From Diadophis punctatus similis (taxonomy: Eukaryota > Chordata > Lepidosauria > Squamata > Dipsadidae), in the NCBI GenBank assembly GCA_023053685.1, contig JALIGW010000001.1, positions 159,626,547-159,690,546 on the forward strand: a DNA stretch of 64,000 bases, in the 5' to 3' direction. This document shows positions 41,931 through 54,059 of this stretch, piece after piece (the first letter of the stretch is position 1; every line of letters starts with the position of its first letter). Both the position numbers and the translations under genes were made by a program. The notes below the pieces were generated by a model. The model searched no databases, was not told where the DNA came from, and was given only the letters and a program-made list of their open reading frames with translations.

Positions 41931-43504
41931 CAGTCTGCAATTCTACATTCTTTGATAAAGTAATTACAATTCTCAAATAACATATTATCTACAAATCTTT
42001 ATCCTTCCATCAAAACAAGCCTAGATTGAATTACCCAATTCTCAAAATGAAAAGCAAGCATTTGTTCTGGGTTCAATGGGGATGGGGGAGGAAACAAAGA
42101 AGATACAAATTTCACTGGTGTGCATATTAAATACTTAATATAACGTACCTAGCTCTGTATTTATACTGAAGTAAGGCAAAGACAACATTTTATAATAAAA
42201 AACACTGAGTTCTGACTCTTTAACTGTCTCCCACCTAGAACAGTAGAAAATGGTGTTTCCTGGGTGACACATAGCTCTTTGACTTTAGGATAATAGAAAA
42301 TTGAAAATGCCCCAAAAGAAAGCTATTGTAAATTAATTTTGTGCTACATGGTTATTTGGATAGTCACTAGGAGCTAAGCTTCAGTGTGTTTTACTTCAAC
42401 TAATCCATAAATGTTTTCAGTGGATTGGCTCAGCAAAATGACAATAGCTTTTAAAATAACTTTGGGTACTAAACTGACAAAACGTAAGAAATATCTTGTT
42501 TAGAATAAAACATTTCTTGAGGATGAAATATAAACATTTCAGATAAACCAAATGGGTATAAATTAAAACTATAATGAGCATATAGTACATATATGGCATC
42601 TGGTGAAAAACATATAATAGGAAATGATTGTGATAATTATTTGTAACAGATGTAATTGATGCATACATATAGTGCTAGAAGCTATACTCTCTCTCTCTAT
42701 GACTTCCCTGTCCATATTACCTGTAAAGTAATTATAGTGTGAAGGAGTTAGAAGTGGTACTAAACTGACTGCAAATAATTATGACATTTAGCATAAAGGT
42801 TACTGCAAAATTGCCAAGAATGATTAACGTAAGTGAAATCATACAACAATTGATTTGACTTCTCCATCTCAAAAAAACCCCCTGAAACTCCTTTTAAAAA
42901 AATATGCAACTAATGAAAAATGAGAGGATGTATCTATATATGGATACTTATTATGTAAAAGCGCCATTAATAAAATATTCAACTAGAATATATGATGCAG
43001 ATTTGTTAAGTCCAAGAATATCCTAGTATGATTAATATGCAAGGTCGAAGCAGTCAGAAGGAAAAAGAACTATCGCCCAAAATGAGAGAATTAAAAGTAA
43101 TACAAACACTGTCAAAACTAATACAAGATAAAAATGCAGCAAAATATTTTTTAAAAATATATTACCACTAAATAGTCATGTAAAGAGCTTCGCTAATTAG
43201 ACCAAGGAGTGAAAGTATATAAACATACTAGAAAGACTATAAAGAAGCTGAACAACGTGTTACTTATCATTAGGAATAAAAACAAATGCAAAACTAGCCT
43301 CCTATTGGAAGGAATTAAAAAAAGGAAATAAATAGAGATAAAACAAATGAAGGAATAGATGTCATGCACAAAGAGTTCTAGAAGAACTCAAAATATTAAA
43401 TTATTGATATTCAATCAAATATGCTACTTATCTTTAAATTTAAATTCAAAACAACATGTAACTTTATTTCCAGAGGAAACCAGGAAATAAAAATCAATTT
43501 AGGG
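41931..43504. other. Unassigned intronic DNA
   Basis: No further exon or classified repeat seen. Confidence 0.4.
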
Positions 43505-43760
43505 CCTATGATGTTTGTGTTTAACATTTTTATTGGGTTATAAAATAAAATGAGATACAAAATATGAAAGTAAATAGGAAAACGGTGGGGAGGAAGAGGG
43601 GGAAGAGAAGTGAGGGAGGATAAGAAAAAAAGAAAAAGAAACATTGACTTTTGACTCTGTTGCAGTAGAATAAGGCATTAACATCAAATCACAACTTTTT
43701 TTTTCATAATAATTTGAACAAGCCATTTCTATAAAGATCTATCAATCTAATCGGTAAAAC
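43505..43760 (-). repeat. Possible LINE 3' untranslated end
   Basis: On the minus strand a C/T-rich stretch is followed by ATAACCCAATAAAAATGTTA, resembling an L1 3' end. No coding part is attached. Confidence 0.35.
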
Positions 43761-43780
43761 CAAAATCACAGGGCCTATGG

Positions 43781-44450
43781 CTGTGATGGCGAATCTATGG
43801 CACGCGTGCCACAGGTGCCATGCAGAGCCCTCTCTGCGGGCATGCCAGCTGTTGCCCCAGCCCATCTCTACTGCGCATGCGCGTGTACCTCCCGCCCAGT
43901 GGTGGGTTCCTACCGGTGCTCTGTGGAGTGCAGCTCCGGTAGGAGCCCGGCGATGATGTCATTTTCTGGCGCTTCTCCGCGTCCTGAGCTGTCGGGAAAA
44001 AGCCCTCCCATCCGCCCTTGTTTCAATACGGACCTTTATTCTTCCTCTGAAGCACAGCTGAGAAGCTCCTCAGCTGTGTTTCAGCTTGTAATGTTGTCCT
44101 AAGCATGCACGGAAGTGAAATTGCCCAATGGAACGCGAGTTCACTTCTGCGCATGCTCGCGATGTGCACTGGTAGCGAAAATAACTGGAACTCTCCGCTG
44201 CTCCTGCTGGCCAGCTGGTCTTCGGGTCTGTGCCACACATGCGTGGGTGGTGGTGTGCATGTGTGTGGGGCGTTCACATTGCATTTTGGAGGTTTGTGTG
44301 TGTCTGTGCACGCCCCCCCCCGTGCCCCATTTTGGGCCTGGAAGGCCTCCTGCACCAACCTGGAAGCCAAAATGGGGGTCCGCGCGAGGCCTCCCCATAC
44401 CCTGTTTTGGGCCTGGAAGGCTTCCTGCACCCAACAGAATTTTCTAGCCC
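43781..44450. mobile_element. hAT element, right end lost, with nested hAT
   Basis: Starts CTGTGATGGCGAATC, the diverged end of the CAGTGATGGCGAACC family. Inside is GC-rich with GTGTGTG runs. I could not find the right end or a target duplication. It contains a second element at 43897-44200. Confidence 0.55.
43897..44200. mobile_element. Nested hAT element, CAGTGGTGGGTTC type (304 bp)
   Basis: Left end CAGTGGTGGGTTCC, right end GGAACTCTCCGCTG, an altered form of AACCCACCGCTG. Flanks CTCCCGCC and CTCCTGCT differ only by two C/T changes, so they may be a decayed target duplication. Confidence 0.6.
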
Positions 44451-45329
44451 AAATCTGATAGTCCTAATAACCTATCTATCTTCTTATTATTTTGTGTAAA
44501 ACTATGTTAAAAAGGAAGCAAGTAATCCCCCCCCCTTTTTTTTTATAAGGATATCATAAGAAATACAAATGTTGTTTCTTTTCCAAGACAGCTTTTCTTC
44601 TTGGCAAAAAAGAGAGTAAACCCGTGACAGTAAACTGGCAAGTTGATAACCCTGAACCCTAATTATTTTATATTTTAAGAGAAGAATCATAAGATCTTAA
44701 AATTGTTTATTGCTATAAGAATAATTTCATTATATGAAACTTTATTTTGTTCCAACAACAGCCTTCTGATAAAGAAGTCAATAGAATATGAAAATTCCAA
44801 ATGCCATTTCCATTATGAAAAAAAAATTATTGATTAATAAGATGGCTTCCCATAGCCTAATACTGTAATTTTATTACATCCAAAAGGAAAATGGGCTTAG
44901 TATCTGAAAACCACAGAAAATATTTATGTACATTGATTGTGTTCCCTGAAAAAGACATATAACACAAGTGTGTTTTTAAAACATGACAAGCATGTAATAT
45001 AAGTGAAAAAGGACAACTGACAATTTCAAGTGGAAAATTCCCACTGTTTCCAGAATAGATTTTTATTTGTCAATAACAATAGTGGTGTTCCAAGAATTTT
45101 TTTTTACCACAAGCCATCTAAGCTTTATTCTTAGCGATTCCTTAAAACTGTAGATCTATGCTGATAAGAAATAAATTGAAGTCAAAAACTCAGAGAAACT
45201 GCATTTCAACTGTATCTACTATTGTAATTGCTAACTTTCAAATTCTGTAATAGTCAAGAAAAAACTTTTTATTTATTTATTTATTAAATGTACTTGTTTA
45301 GGACTTAGGAGAGAAAAGACTCATTCTAT
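44451..45329. other. Unassigned intronic DNA
   Basis: AT-rich; short ATTT repeat near 45271. Nothing else recognised. Confidence 0.4.
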
Positions 45330-46445
45330 CAAAATATCTTAACTGGAAGTTTGCCAATGCAATCATCCCGACCTGGTGCACAGGCAGTATTGGGTACTTT
45401 GTTATATGCCCATCATTGTTTCTGAGAACTGTGCTGGCTCTTGGTGGGCTTCAGGGTACAATTCAAAGTGCTGCTTGGCACCCATAAGCCCTACCTAGTA
45501 TGGTGCCAGTTTACTTGCAAGCCAGAGGTGGTATTCAGCCGGTTTGCACCGGTTCATGTGAACCGTTGGTGGAAATTTGGCCAAGGTCGCCGAACCGGTA
45601 GTGATGGCCGGCTGGCCATGCCCCCAAACCGGTCCCCTGGTCGCTGCTCACTCGCCCCGCCCTCCATGTTCTTCGCGCATGCGCATCCCATTGCCTTGCA
45701 AGTGCAATGGGATGCACATGCGTGAAGAACATGGTGGCGACGGCACGGCAGCAGTTTTTGCGACCTCCGGTACTTTTTGGTGGCTGCAGCCACAAAGCGG
45801 CTCTCAAAGAGGTGGCGGCTGGGAGGCTTCTTTGCCAGCCGCTTTCCAGCAGCGGTGGCTGGGTGGGGGCTGCCGAAAACTCCGGTCAGTTTGCCTTCCG
45901 GACCCTGGACCAGCCGCTGTGGAAGGTAAGCAGCCTGAACAAAGAGGCCAGGGTTAAAGGAGGGGAAACGGGGGTGACTGGCGAAGGGAGAGCGGGGATA
46001 GATAGGTGGAAATTCCAAAATTTTTCCTACCTTTTCCTGTGGGCATGGCTAGGTGGGGGGGTCATGTGACTGAGTGGGCCTGGGCATGAGTGATGTCAAG
46101 CTGGCCACACCCACTCAGTCACATGGGCCCCTAGCCATGCCCACCGAACCGGTAGCGAAAACTTTTGAAACCCACCACTGTTGCAAGCCTATGTGTCCTA
46201 AACCAGTTCTACTTCCTGCAGCAGAATTGGCAGTTAGCATGCTCCAGGTTCCTTCCATTAGGAATTGTCATCTTGTGTGAGCTAGGAATTGTGCCTTCTC
46301 TGTCATAGTGCCAAGGATCAGGATGACCCCAACCCTTCTGGCTTTTCACAAAGCATTGAGGATCTGGATGTTCTCTCAGACTGTAGGGCTGGGAGGTTGG
46401 ATCAGTTTGGTTTGATCTGTGTGGACTACGAATGGACACTTTTGT
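45330..46445 (+). repeat. L2-like LINE split by a hAT element
   Basis: 45420-45522 reads VGFRVQFKVLLGTHKPYL, the C-terminal part of an L2-like RT; after the hAT element 46181-46320 continues with a MLQVPS segment and GTGCCTTCTCTGTCATAGTG. Decayed. Confidence 0.6.
45523..46180. mobile_element. hAT element (658 bp)
   Basis: Ends CAGAGGTGGTATTCAGCCGG and AAACCCACCACTG; perfect 8-bp duplication TTGCAAGC (45515-45522, 46181-46188). Contains several ACCGGT boxes and an inner hairpin near 45665-45735. No transposase. Confidence 0.9.
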
Positions 46446-47530
46446 TTCTGCGTGTATGCTGTTTTTTGCTTATTATTTCAATCTATATAATTTATCATCT
46501 CAAATTAATATTTCTGGACAGCTAACAATGTTAAAAGAAAACCGAATACTCCCCTCCCCAAATCCTTACCCCAACACACACAGAAATAGCAGCTAGGGTA
46601 AAAACAGACATAGTGTTTACTGAGTCTACTCTAATGCGGTATAAAAGATACCTAATTCTACAGAACAGGGCAAATCTCTTTCGTTACACTTTCATCTGGT
46701 CGCTGGGTTCAGTAGTTGTTTGCCAACACTGCGAGAGAGACCAGAGCTACAACTTCTGCAGTCATTTCCTTTTTCTAAAATTTGTTTAAACAGGTTGGAC
46801 AACCAGTTGACATAGAGAGTTCAAAGCCCTGAAATTGAACAGCCTTCCTGGGTATAATGTATATAATTGACAGGACTTGGCTCTTAAGCTTCTGTAGCCT
46901 GCATGATGGGGAATTCCCTTCGCAATGACTGTGCTCTTTAGAAGACATAGCTGTTTGCTAGACAGGAAGTTATTTGAGGAAATTTATCATAGAATGCAGT
47001 CTGGTATAGATATGGCCTAGCATGCAGCTGCATTAACATACATACATAATCAAAGCTGTATGTATGTAATGATTTGTCACAAGAATCAATAAATTCATTT
47101 CTCAAACTCCATCTCTTCAACAACATTTATCTGGACTACGATTAGGTAGCAGCAGCCAAGAGAGGCAAAACTCTTAATTCTTTCTGCCACCAGAAAGATC
47201 AATTAGAAAAAACATACAGATGCACCCAGGACCATACCATAATGAGTGTATCTCTCTCTCATATCAAAACCTTTTCTTGAGCTCCAAGGACGCTTTCACA
47301 ATAGCTGCATCTGAGTTAAACAAATCCAGGCAAACAGTAGAAGCACTGAAAGATGAACTCTTTGCTGACATCTAGTGGTCATACATTGACAGGATAATAG
47401 TCCTTTGGAGAAAACACTGATTGCATGAAGCACTCAGATCTTACAAACACCACTGTAGCACACATTACGTATGGCGATGAGCGGCAGTTTTCCCCACAGC
47501 TGGCAATGTCTGAATGCTAGCCAGGGGAAA
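46446..47530. other. Unassigned intronic DNA
   Basis: No exon or repeat recognised. Confidence 0.4.
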
Positions 47531-47646
47531 TGGGCGTTTACTTACCTTGATACGCCCGTTCTCGTTGGTTGAAGCTAGCCTTCAGATAGGGTGATTGGCT
47601 GTGGATCACCCTATCTGAAGGCTAGCTTCAACTCCCAATGGAGAAT
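47531..47646 (-). mobile_element. Mini-DIRS: two ends without a body (116 bp)
   Basis: 47531-47576 (GGGCGTTTACTTACCTTGAT, then GCCCGTTCTCGTTGG) resembles the complement of the right end of the element at 10328-16464. 47609-47646 (CTGAAGGCTAGCTTCAACTC, then CAATGGAGAA) resembles the complement of its left end. The two meet in a 28-bp perfect hairpin (GTTGAAGCTAGCC to its complement) with a nine-base loop. All internal sequence is gone. Confidence 0.7.
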
Positions 47647-48399
47647 CACCATTCACTGCCTTTGTAATGCCATGCAGAGAAACTATAAGAACAGTAATAG
47701 TTCATATTAAGGTCATGCTGGGTGCAATTTATGCTGACAATTTTTCTCTCCTGGCTTTGGGATGAAAGAAAAGCCTGAGAAAGCAACTGAATGAATAAGG
47801 TCCATGCTAAGGCTCTGTAAGATCATATTCCAGGCCCTTACATGATTGGAGGCAATCCACCCTCTGATGCACATAGCATGGATATCTGATGATGAATACC
47901 TGCACGACAATGCCAGATTCTGGTCTTCCCAGGGATGCTAGACTTAACATACATAAATCCAATTTTCATCACTATATATTCATCTCTAGGAGAATGCGGA
48001 TTTTATGGACATTAACCATTAATATAATTAAATAATTATAAACATTAGATACATCAGTATAATGCAGGTGTGTGATATTGTTCGGTTTGTATTTATTAAT
48101 GAAACAAAGAATGGAACCTAAAGATACGTTGGGTGCTATTAGTATACAGATCAACAAAACCTCAACTTTTTTCCCCTTCTAAACTGATTCAGGAGTTGTG
48201 ATTAACCAGTCCTGATATTTAGGATCAATAGTTTTCTGTGTGAAAGGTTCAGTTTGAAGAGGAAAAAAAATCCTAGCTAAGATTTTGTCAAAAAAAAATA
48301 GTATTCAATCGGTAAGAGAGGATTCTCATATTGATAACAAGGCTCAACACTGTTATATAAGCAAAGCCTAAGGGTAGACTGGTCTGCCTTCTCGGAAGA
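47647..48399. other. Unassigned intronic DNA
   Basis: No exon or repeat recognised. Confidence 0.4.
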
Positions 48400-48620
48400 T
48401 ATTGAATAACAGAAAAACAGCATTGGAAGGGGCCTTGGAAGTCTTCTACCCCAACCTCCTGCTCAAGCTATACCATTTCAGACAAATGGTTATCCAATCT
48501 CTTCTTGAAAATTTCCCCACAACCTCTGAAGGCAAGCTGTTCCACTGGTCAATTGTTCTGAAATTTCTATTTAGTTCTAGGTTGCTTCTCTCCTTGATCA
48601 GTTTCCATCCATTGTGCGCC
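48400..48620 (-). repeat. CR1 LINE 3' region
   Basis: Plus strand: AAGGGGCCTTGGAAGTCTTC, CCAACCTCCTGCTCAAGC, CTCTTCTTGAAAATTTCCCC, GCAAGCTGTTCCACTGGTCA and AGGTTGCTTCTCTCCTTGAT, the complement of the CR1 3' coding and untranslated region. Confidence 0.8.
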
Positions 48621-49269
48621 ATTAGTTTTTATTTAAAACATTTATAAATTCATTTACAAATAAAACATTTAGTTTTATTAATATGGAAACGTATTAGTTT
48701 CCATACCATTGTGATTGGTATCCTCCTGCACAGTTCCCAAACATGAGAGGAAGATTGACAGAATCTACAGCTCTGAAATGTGTATAAATGGCCTTTACAC
48801 TTGAAAATAGGTTATTTACTGGATTTCTTGTATTATCACTTCAACAGTATTCCTAATAAATCATAATTACAAAAACTGCATAGATAATTGTTTCTTGTTC
48901 GTCTTCTTTGGTCCAGATTGTGTGAGATCACCCTAGCAACAATCTGTTCTGAATATTATGCTTTTTACAGAGACTGTATTTGTAGAAGGTGGCAGTTTTA
49001 ATATTTACTTGTCTAAACTGATTAGCAGTTCTGCCCTTAGTTCAACTTCACTTAGTGCTCTAGTTCTCCTTTTTTGGAGAAAGCTAGTATGATTAAGTTA
49101 GTCATGCCACATACAATAAGAGCCAGGTTGAATGATTACTGTACTGCAATGGGTTTCATATGAGGGTATCTTTGAAAAGCATCTAAAATTTTCAAACGAG
49201 GCAGTCAATAGTATGAAAGGGTCAACTCATATATATCACTCCAGAGTTCAAGAAACTTGTATTGGTTAT
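48621..49269. other. Unassigned intronic DNA
   Basis: No exon or repeat recognised. Confidence 0.4.
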
Positions 49270-49545
49270 TAGTATTGATTTTTTTTCTTTAAAGTGTTTA
49301 TAGGGTCTCTATAGGAGAAGGGGTGGCAGGACTTGGGGCGGAATCAAAAGAGAAATCAGGCTAAAGCCACAAAGGGACTAAGCCCAACTCCTCTTGAATT
49401 CCGTTGATCCTTATCTAGCACCAAAATAGTGCTAATCATTAGTTGAGAACAGTCCTATACATAGGCATGTATTAATAAATCAGTTTAATTGGAATTTCAC
49501 GTGTGGTCCTGGTCTTTGGTGCCTCCTATATGTTCTCCTATATAA
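49270..49545 (+). repeat. LTR-like fragment, family shared with 57.5 and 62.3 kb
   Basis: Contains GGGACTAAGCCCAACTCCTC, GTTGATCCTTATC and TTAATAAATCAG; the same order of motifs occurs at 57600-57761 and 62320-62473. No internal retroelement sequence is attached. Confidence 0.5.
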
Positions 49546-50324
49546 ATTTGCTTATTAATTTTCAGAGGCTTTTTTATGGTTGTCCTTCTGAAATCATTTG
49601 TGTGGTCAATGGTCTCAAAGCCCCTCTTAAGTTCAACTCTTAAGATCTCTGGGCTGGGGAAGTTTCCCTACTTGAATTCTTACTGTAGTCTGAACAGAGA
49701 AAACACTGGGCAAAGTGGCTTACTGCTCTAATTTATTTGCTTGCTTGCTAATGTTTAAATCCACTTTGTTCCAGATATTGTATGGGGGTTCAGTTTATCC
49801 AGGCTGGTTTGAGTATCTGAGAAAAACCACCCTCTTCTTTTGAACCTTTAGTGAAAAGCCTTAGCTGTCTTTTTCTTCATTTACTAAGCCTTTCACTCTT
49901 CTGTTTGCTACTTGTACTACTACCGGTATACATTCTTTTATTAATAACAATTTTATTAATAATAAACCCTTTCAATAATTATATTGATTCAAATAGAAAT
50001 GAAAAGAAGTGTATCATTATTAATATCAGTTTATAATAACGATGAGCAAGCACTTTGTATTCTTTTTCCAAGAAATATCAAGAAAACTAAACAAGGCATT
50101 AAAAGGGGAAAAAAATTCTGGGTATAAAATCCATCTCTCAAACTCTTAAAACATTACAGTTTTAAGGCTACAGAGGAGATGCTTGGCAAACTGAATGGGA
50201 TTATATACTGCAAAATGAACAAGATTTCAGTTTGCAATGATAGCTATAGGACTGAACTTTTGAATGTGATCGATGATTTAAAAAAATCAAATTTGACTGT
50301 TCTTTAGATCTATCTTCAGTTTGC
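49546..50324. other. Unassigned intronic DNA
   Basis: No exon or repeat recognised. Confidence 0.4.
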
Positions 50325-50653
50325 ACTACTAAGTCTGTACTACTATTAGTCTTCTCATCGTTCCTATCACCCATCTCCTCCTCCTTTTGACTGTATGATT
50401 GTAACTTGTTGCTTGTATCCTTACGATTTATATTGATTGTTTCCTAGTATGATTTGATTGTTTATTTGTATCCTATGACTATCATTAAGTGTTGTACCTT
50501 ATGATTCTTGACGAACGTATCTTTTCTTTTATGTACACTGAGAGCATATGCACCAAGACAAATTGTGTGTCCAATCCTACTTGGCCAATAAATAATTCTA
50601 TTCTATTCTATTCTATTCTATTCTATTCTATTCTATTCTATTCTATTCTATTC
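50325..50653 (+). repeat. Snake CR1-type LINE 3' end with (ATTCT)n
   Basis: TTAGTCTTCTCATCGTTCCT, TATCACCCATCTCCTCC, GTTGCTTGTATCCTTACGAT, ACACTGAGAGCATATGCACC and CCTACTTGGCCAATAAAT lead straight into twelve ATTCT units (50594-50653). This end is very abundant in snake genomes, where it is known to seed this microsatellite. Confidence 0.82.
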
Positions 50654-50997
50654 AGCAATGAATCAAAACCACAATTCATGGAAAAAGACGATATTAGAAA
50701 TAAAGAAGAATGTTATATTTCCAAGATTTCTTGGAAATTATTTTAAATAGAACACTAGGATAAGAACAATAAGTGCCAAATTAGGTAATACTATCAAGAG
50801 GTAGAAAGGCTTGTAGCCATACAAAACGTTAAGTCTTTATTGTCTGGTGGCAGATTGATTGATTGATTGTAATTTGTCAAACAAAAATGAAAACAGGAAT
50901 AATATAAAAATACAATGACAGGGACAATAGGTATGTTAGTGCACTTATGCACGCCCTCTCTACGGACCTCTTAAGCATGAAGTGAGGTCCACTGAAG

Positions 50998-52730
50998 TCA
51001 ATTTGTGACTAAAACTGTAAAAATGTGTAGCTGAGACAACTGAATCAGGCAAAGCATTCCACACTTTGACAACTCTATTACAAAAATCGTATTTTTACAG
51101 TTAAGTTTAGAATAATTTACATTGAGTTTGAAACAGTTGTTTGTGCGCGCATTATTGCAATTAAAACATAAAAAGTCATTTATAGGTAAAACATTACTAC
51201 GTACAATTTTGTATGCAATACCTAAGTCTGACCGCAAGCGACGCAGTTCCAAGTTATCCAAACCAAGAATTTCGAGCCTAGTAGCATATTCTATTATGTA
51301 CAGAATAGGGCAAAACTTTTCTTGTAAAGTACTTCTGAATCCGCTCGATCGTACTAATGTCAGATATATGGTAGGGATTCCAAACAGTTGAACAGTACTC
51401 TTAAGATTGGTCTAGCGTACGTTTTATAAGCTCTAGTTAGCAATACAATGTTTCCAGAAAAGAAGCTTCATAGAATTAAGTTTACAACTCTTAGTATTTT
51501 TAGCAACACTATTACAGTGAACTTTGGAGCAGAGATCGTCAGAGATAAGTACGCCTAGGTCTTTAAAAAAGTGAGGGTCATCTGCTAGATCAGGGGTGGC
51601 CAAACTATGGTTCTTTGAGGACCTGTGGACTTCAACTCCCAGAATTCCTGAGCTAGCCATGCATGCATGGCTGGCTCAGGAATTCTGGGAGTTGAAGTCC
51701 ACAGGTCCTCAATGAACCATAGTTTGGCCACCCCTGTGCTAGATCAATACCACCTAGCTTATACTTGACATTCTGATTACGTTTACCAATATGTAAGACA
51801 GAGTATTTATTAATTGAAATTTGAAGTTGCCAAGTGGATGACCATTCAGACACATAGTCGAGATCACTTTGCAAAACAACAGAACTATCTGTAGTATTAA
51901 ATAATTTTACGTCATCGGCAAAAAGGACACAGTTGCTTTTAAGTTGACCACATAAATTGTTGATATAGAGCAAGAAAAGCGTGGGACCTAAAACTCTGCC
52001 TTGCGGAACACTACTGTTAACTGACGCAGGATTAGACAGCGAGTTCCCTATTTTGACTTTCTGCAGTCTATTAGACAGGAAAGCAGCAATCCACTTGTGC
52101 AAAAGTCCAGAAATGCCATAAGAATTTAATTTCAACAGCAGTTTATCATGTACTACTGTATCAAAAGCCTTACAAAAGTCTATGTAAATTGCATCTACAG
52201 CTTTACCTTGATCAAGACATGCAGTCCAGATATTTTTACAGTGCAAAAGTTGTAAATTACAGGATGACTTTTTCGTCAAACTGTTTTTCATCAAACAGCC
52301 ACACTGTTTGTTGGATAGCAAGTTGTTTGTCTGTAAGTGATGAACGATGGATTGGTTTATGATTGATTCCATAACTTTATATGTAACACAACACAAAGAA
52401 ATTGGTTTATAATTTTCAACTGAACTAGGGTCACCCTTTTAAAAGATTGGTATAACTGTGGCTAATGACCATAAATCAGGCAGAGAACTAGTTTGAAACG
52501 ATACTTCAAACATTGTACACAAAGGTTCAGCTAGTACGGTAGCAAGCTTTTTCAGGAAAAAAGCACATAATCCATCTGGACCTGTGGATAGCTATGGCTT
52601 TAGATTACATAATGCTAGTTCAACATTATCTACTGTAAACTTGATATTTAGCAATTTGCTACAATTGTGGTACAACTTACAAATGAACAATTGCAACCAT
52701 TGCTATCAACAAAAACTGAACTAAAAACGT
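50998..52730 (-). pseudogene. LINE reverse transcriptase, broken
   Basis: Upstream frames read STGPDGLCAFFLKKLATVLA and then PDLWSLATVIPIF, with a stop where a Lys is expected (about 52441). From 52396: AVDAIYIDFCKAFDTVVHDK, SSVPQGRVLGPTLFLLYINN and the catalytic FADDVKLF (51922-51899). At KLGGIDLA the frame meets the hAT insertion and goes on behind it with DDPHFFKDLGVLISDDL. The last part (51261-50998) reads NLELRRLRSDLGIAYKIV. Stops after CIAN and elsewhere show it is dead. Confidence 0.85.
51591..51736. mobile_element. Palindromic hAT MITE (146 bp) in the LINE RT frame
   Basis: Ends CAGGGGTGGCCAAACTATGG and its complement; perfect 8-bp duplication TGCTAGAT (51583-51590, 51737-51744). Nearly the whole element is one inverted repeat around GCCATGCATGCATGGC. 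Confidence 0.95.
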
Positions 52731-53059
52731 ATTGAAAAGACTATTTTCCTGTAATTTTAAAATTCTCCTACACAATTGAATTCAGTATTCTCCAACAGAG
52801 AGTTTCCACAAGATGTTTCTGTGGAGCTCTCTCTCCTACAATTGTTAGCATGTTAATTAAATGTGAACTTTGTTATCAATAATAATAATTGAATGTTCAG
52901 ATTCCAACTGATGATACCATTCTAGCATTTACAGTAATTCTCTTAATTATCAGGGTGGAGGAATGAGGATGAGAAAATTGAAGAGGGAGGTAGTCATTTG
53001 GGGAAGATCAGAGTAGTGGCAGAAAGAGGGATATACAGTATAACAAGAGGGATGTGCTA
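52731..53059. other. Unassigned intronic DNA
   Basis: No exon or repeat recognised. Confidence 0.4.
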
Positions 53060-53440
53060 TTATAGGGAAGGGAGACCTTAGGCTCAGACTGGTACTTTTA
53101 AATGCCAGGCCCATCTATTCAAAAAGTACCTTAATCCAGAAATTACATTATGGGTAAAAAAGTAGACTAAGCATAATTGAAATCTGGATAAGGTTATAAC
53201 TTCCCTTAAATTTTATTTTGCAAATTGGGAAAAATCAGTTTGGTACTCAATTGTTTTTGGTACTCATTGTGCCTCCCAGAACCAATTAATTATGAGTACT
53301 AAGGTAAATCTCTGGTAGATAAGAGATGGGGTGAGGTTGACTTTTTATATTGTGATTTTTAATGTTGTAAGTCGCCTGGAGTTACATATAGGCAAATTAG
53401 GTGGCCATATAAATTTGTTTAATAAATAAATAGTTTAAAT
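53060..53440 (+). repeat. L2-like LINE 3' end
   Basis: Ends with AATGTTGTAAGTCGCCTGGA, then GGTGGCCATATAAATTTG and AATAAATAAATAG, the L2-like closing box. The upstream part is decayed. Confidence 0.5.
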
Positions 53441-54059
53441 ACTTTAAATTTTAAATCTATGCTAATATTACATTTTGTTCTTAGATTTTTGCAAACATTT
53501 TACATTGAGAATAACTATTATTATCTACTAACTTTATTTTGGCCTATTTACCAATACTCTCCCTATAGCAATTTATTTTATGACATTTAACAAATACCCA
53601 GTAATTAACTTTTTCTATGTTTAAATATTTATTGTTTTCTAATATTGCTCACAGAGGAAGCAACTCCATAGAAACTCAAATTAGCAAATACCATTCGATA
53701 TATAGATTCTATACTTAAAAGGAAAGAAAAAAAGTGACTAAGAGCAAAAAAATGAAACAGCAAGCAACATTATTTAAAGAGACTAAAAAGAATCTTAAGG
53801 AAAAAATATGAAATAAAAACCCCCAAAGGAATATATAACTTCCTAAAAGGGCTAGAACTATGATTACATCTCTCTAACTATAAGTGAAAAAAGACAGAAG
53901 TTTCAAACTTACTAACTGAAACCAATATATCATATGTAGATATAAACCTTAGAGTTGGTAATATGCCCAGATTTGGCATATTATGACGTTAAGGATAAAA
54001 AATGAGAGAGGAGTACAGAAAAAAAAGCATAGAGGTTTTTTTTTAGAAAATAATGCTGT
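53441..54059. other. Unassigned intronic DNA
   Basis: No exon or repeat recognised. Confidence 0.4.

Larger units (their letters stand above)
50862..52730 (-). mobile_element. CR1/jockey-type LINE, 3' half
   Basis: 5'-truncated LINE on the minus strand from the middle of RT to a (CAAT)n tail at 50862-50877. It is interrupted at 51591-51736 by a hAT MITE. Clade is uncertain (CR1/L3 likely). Confidence 0.8.

Noticed and set aside
45540..46000. CpG-rich block as COMMD1 exon 1 or its promoter
   Set aside because: It lies within a hAT element with an 8-bp target duplication and has no COMMD1-like coding sequence.
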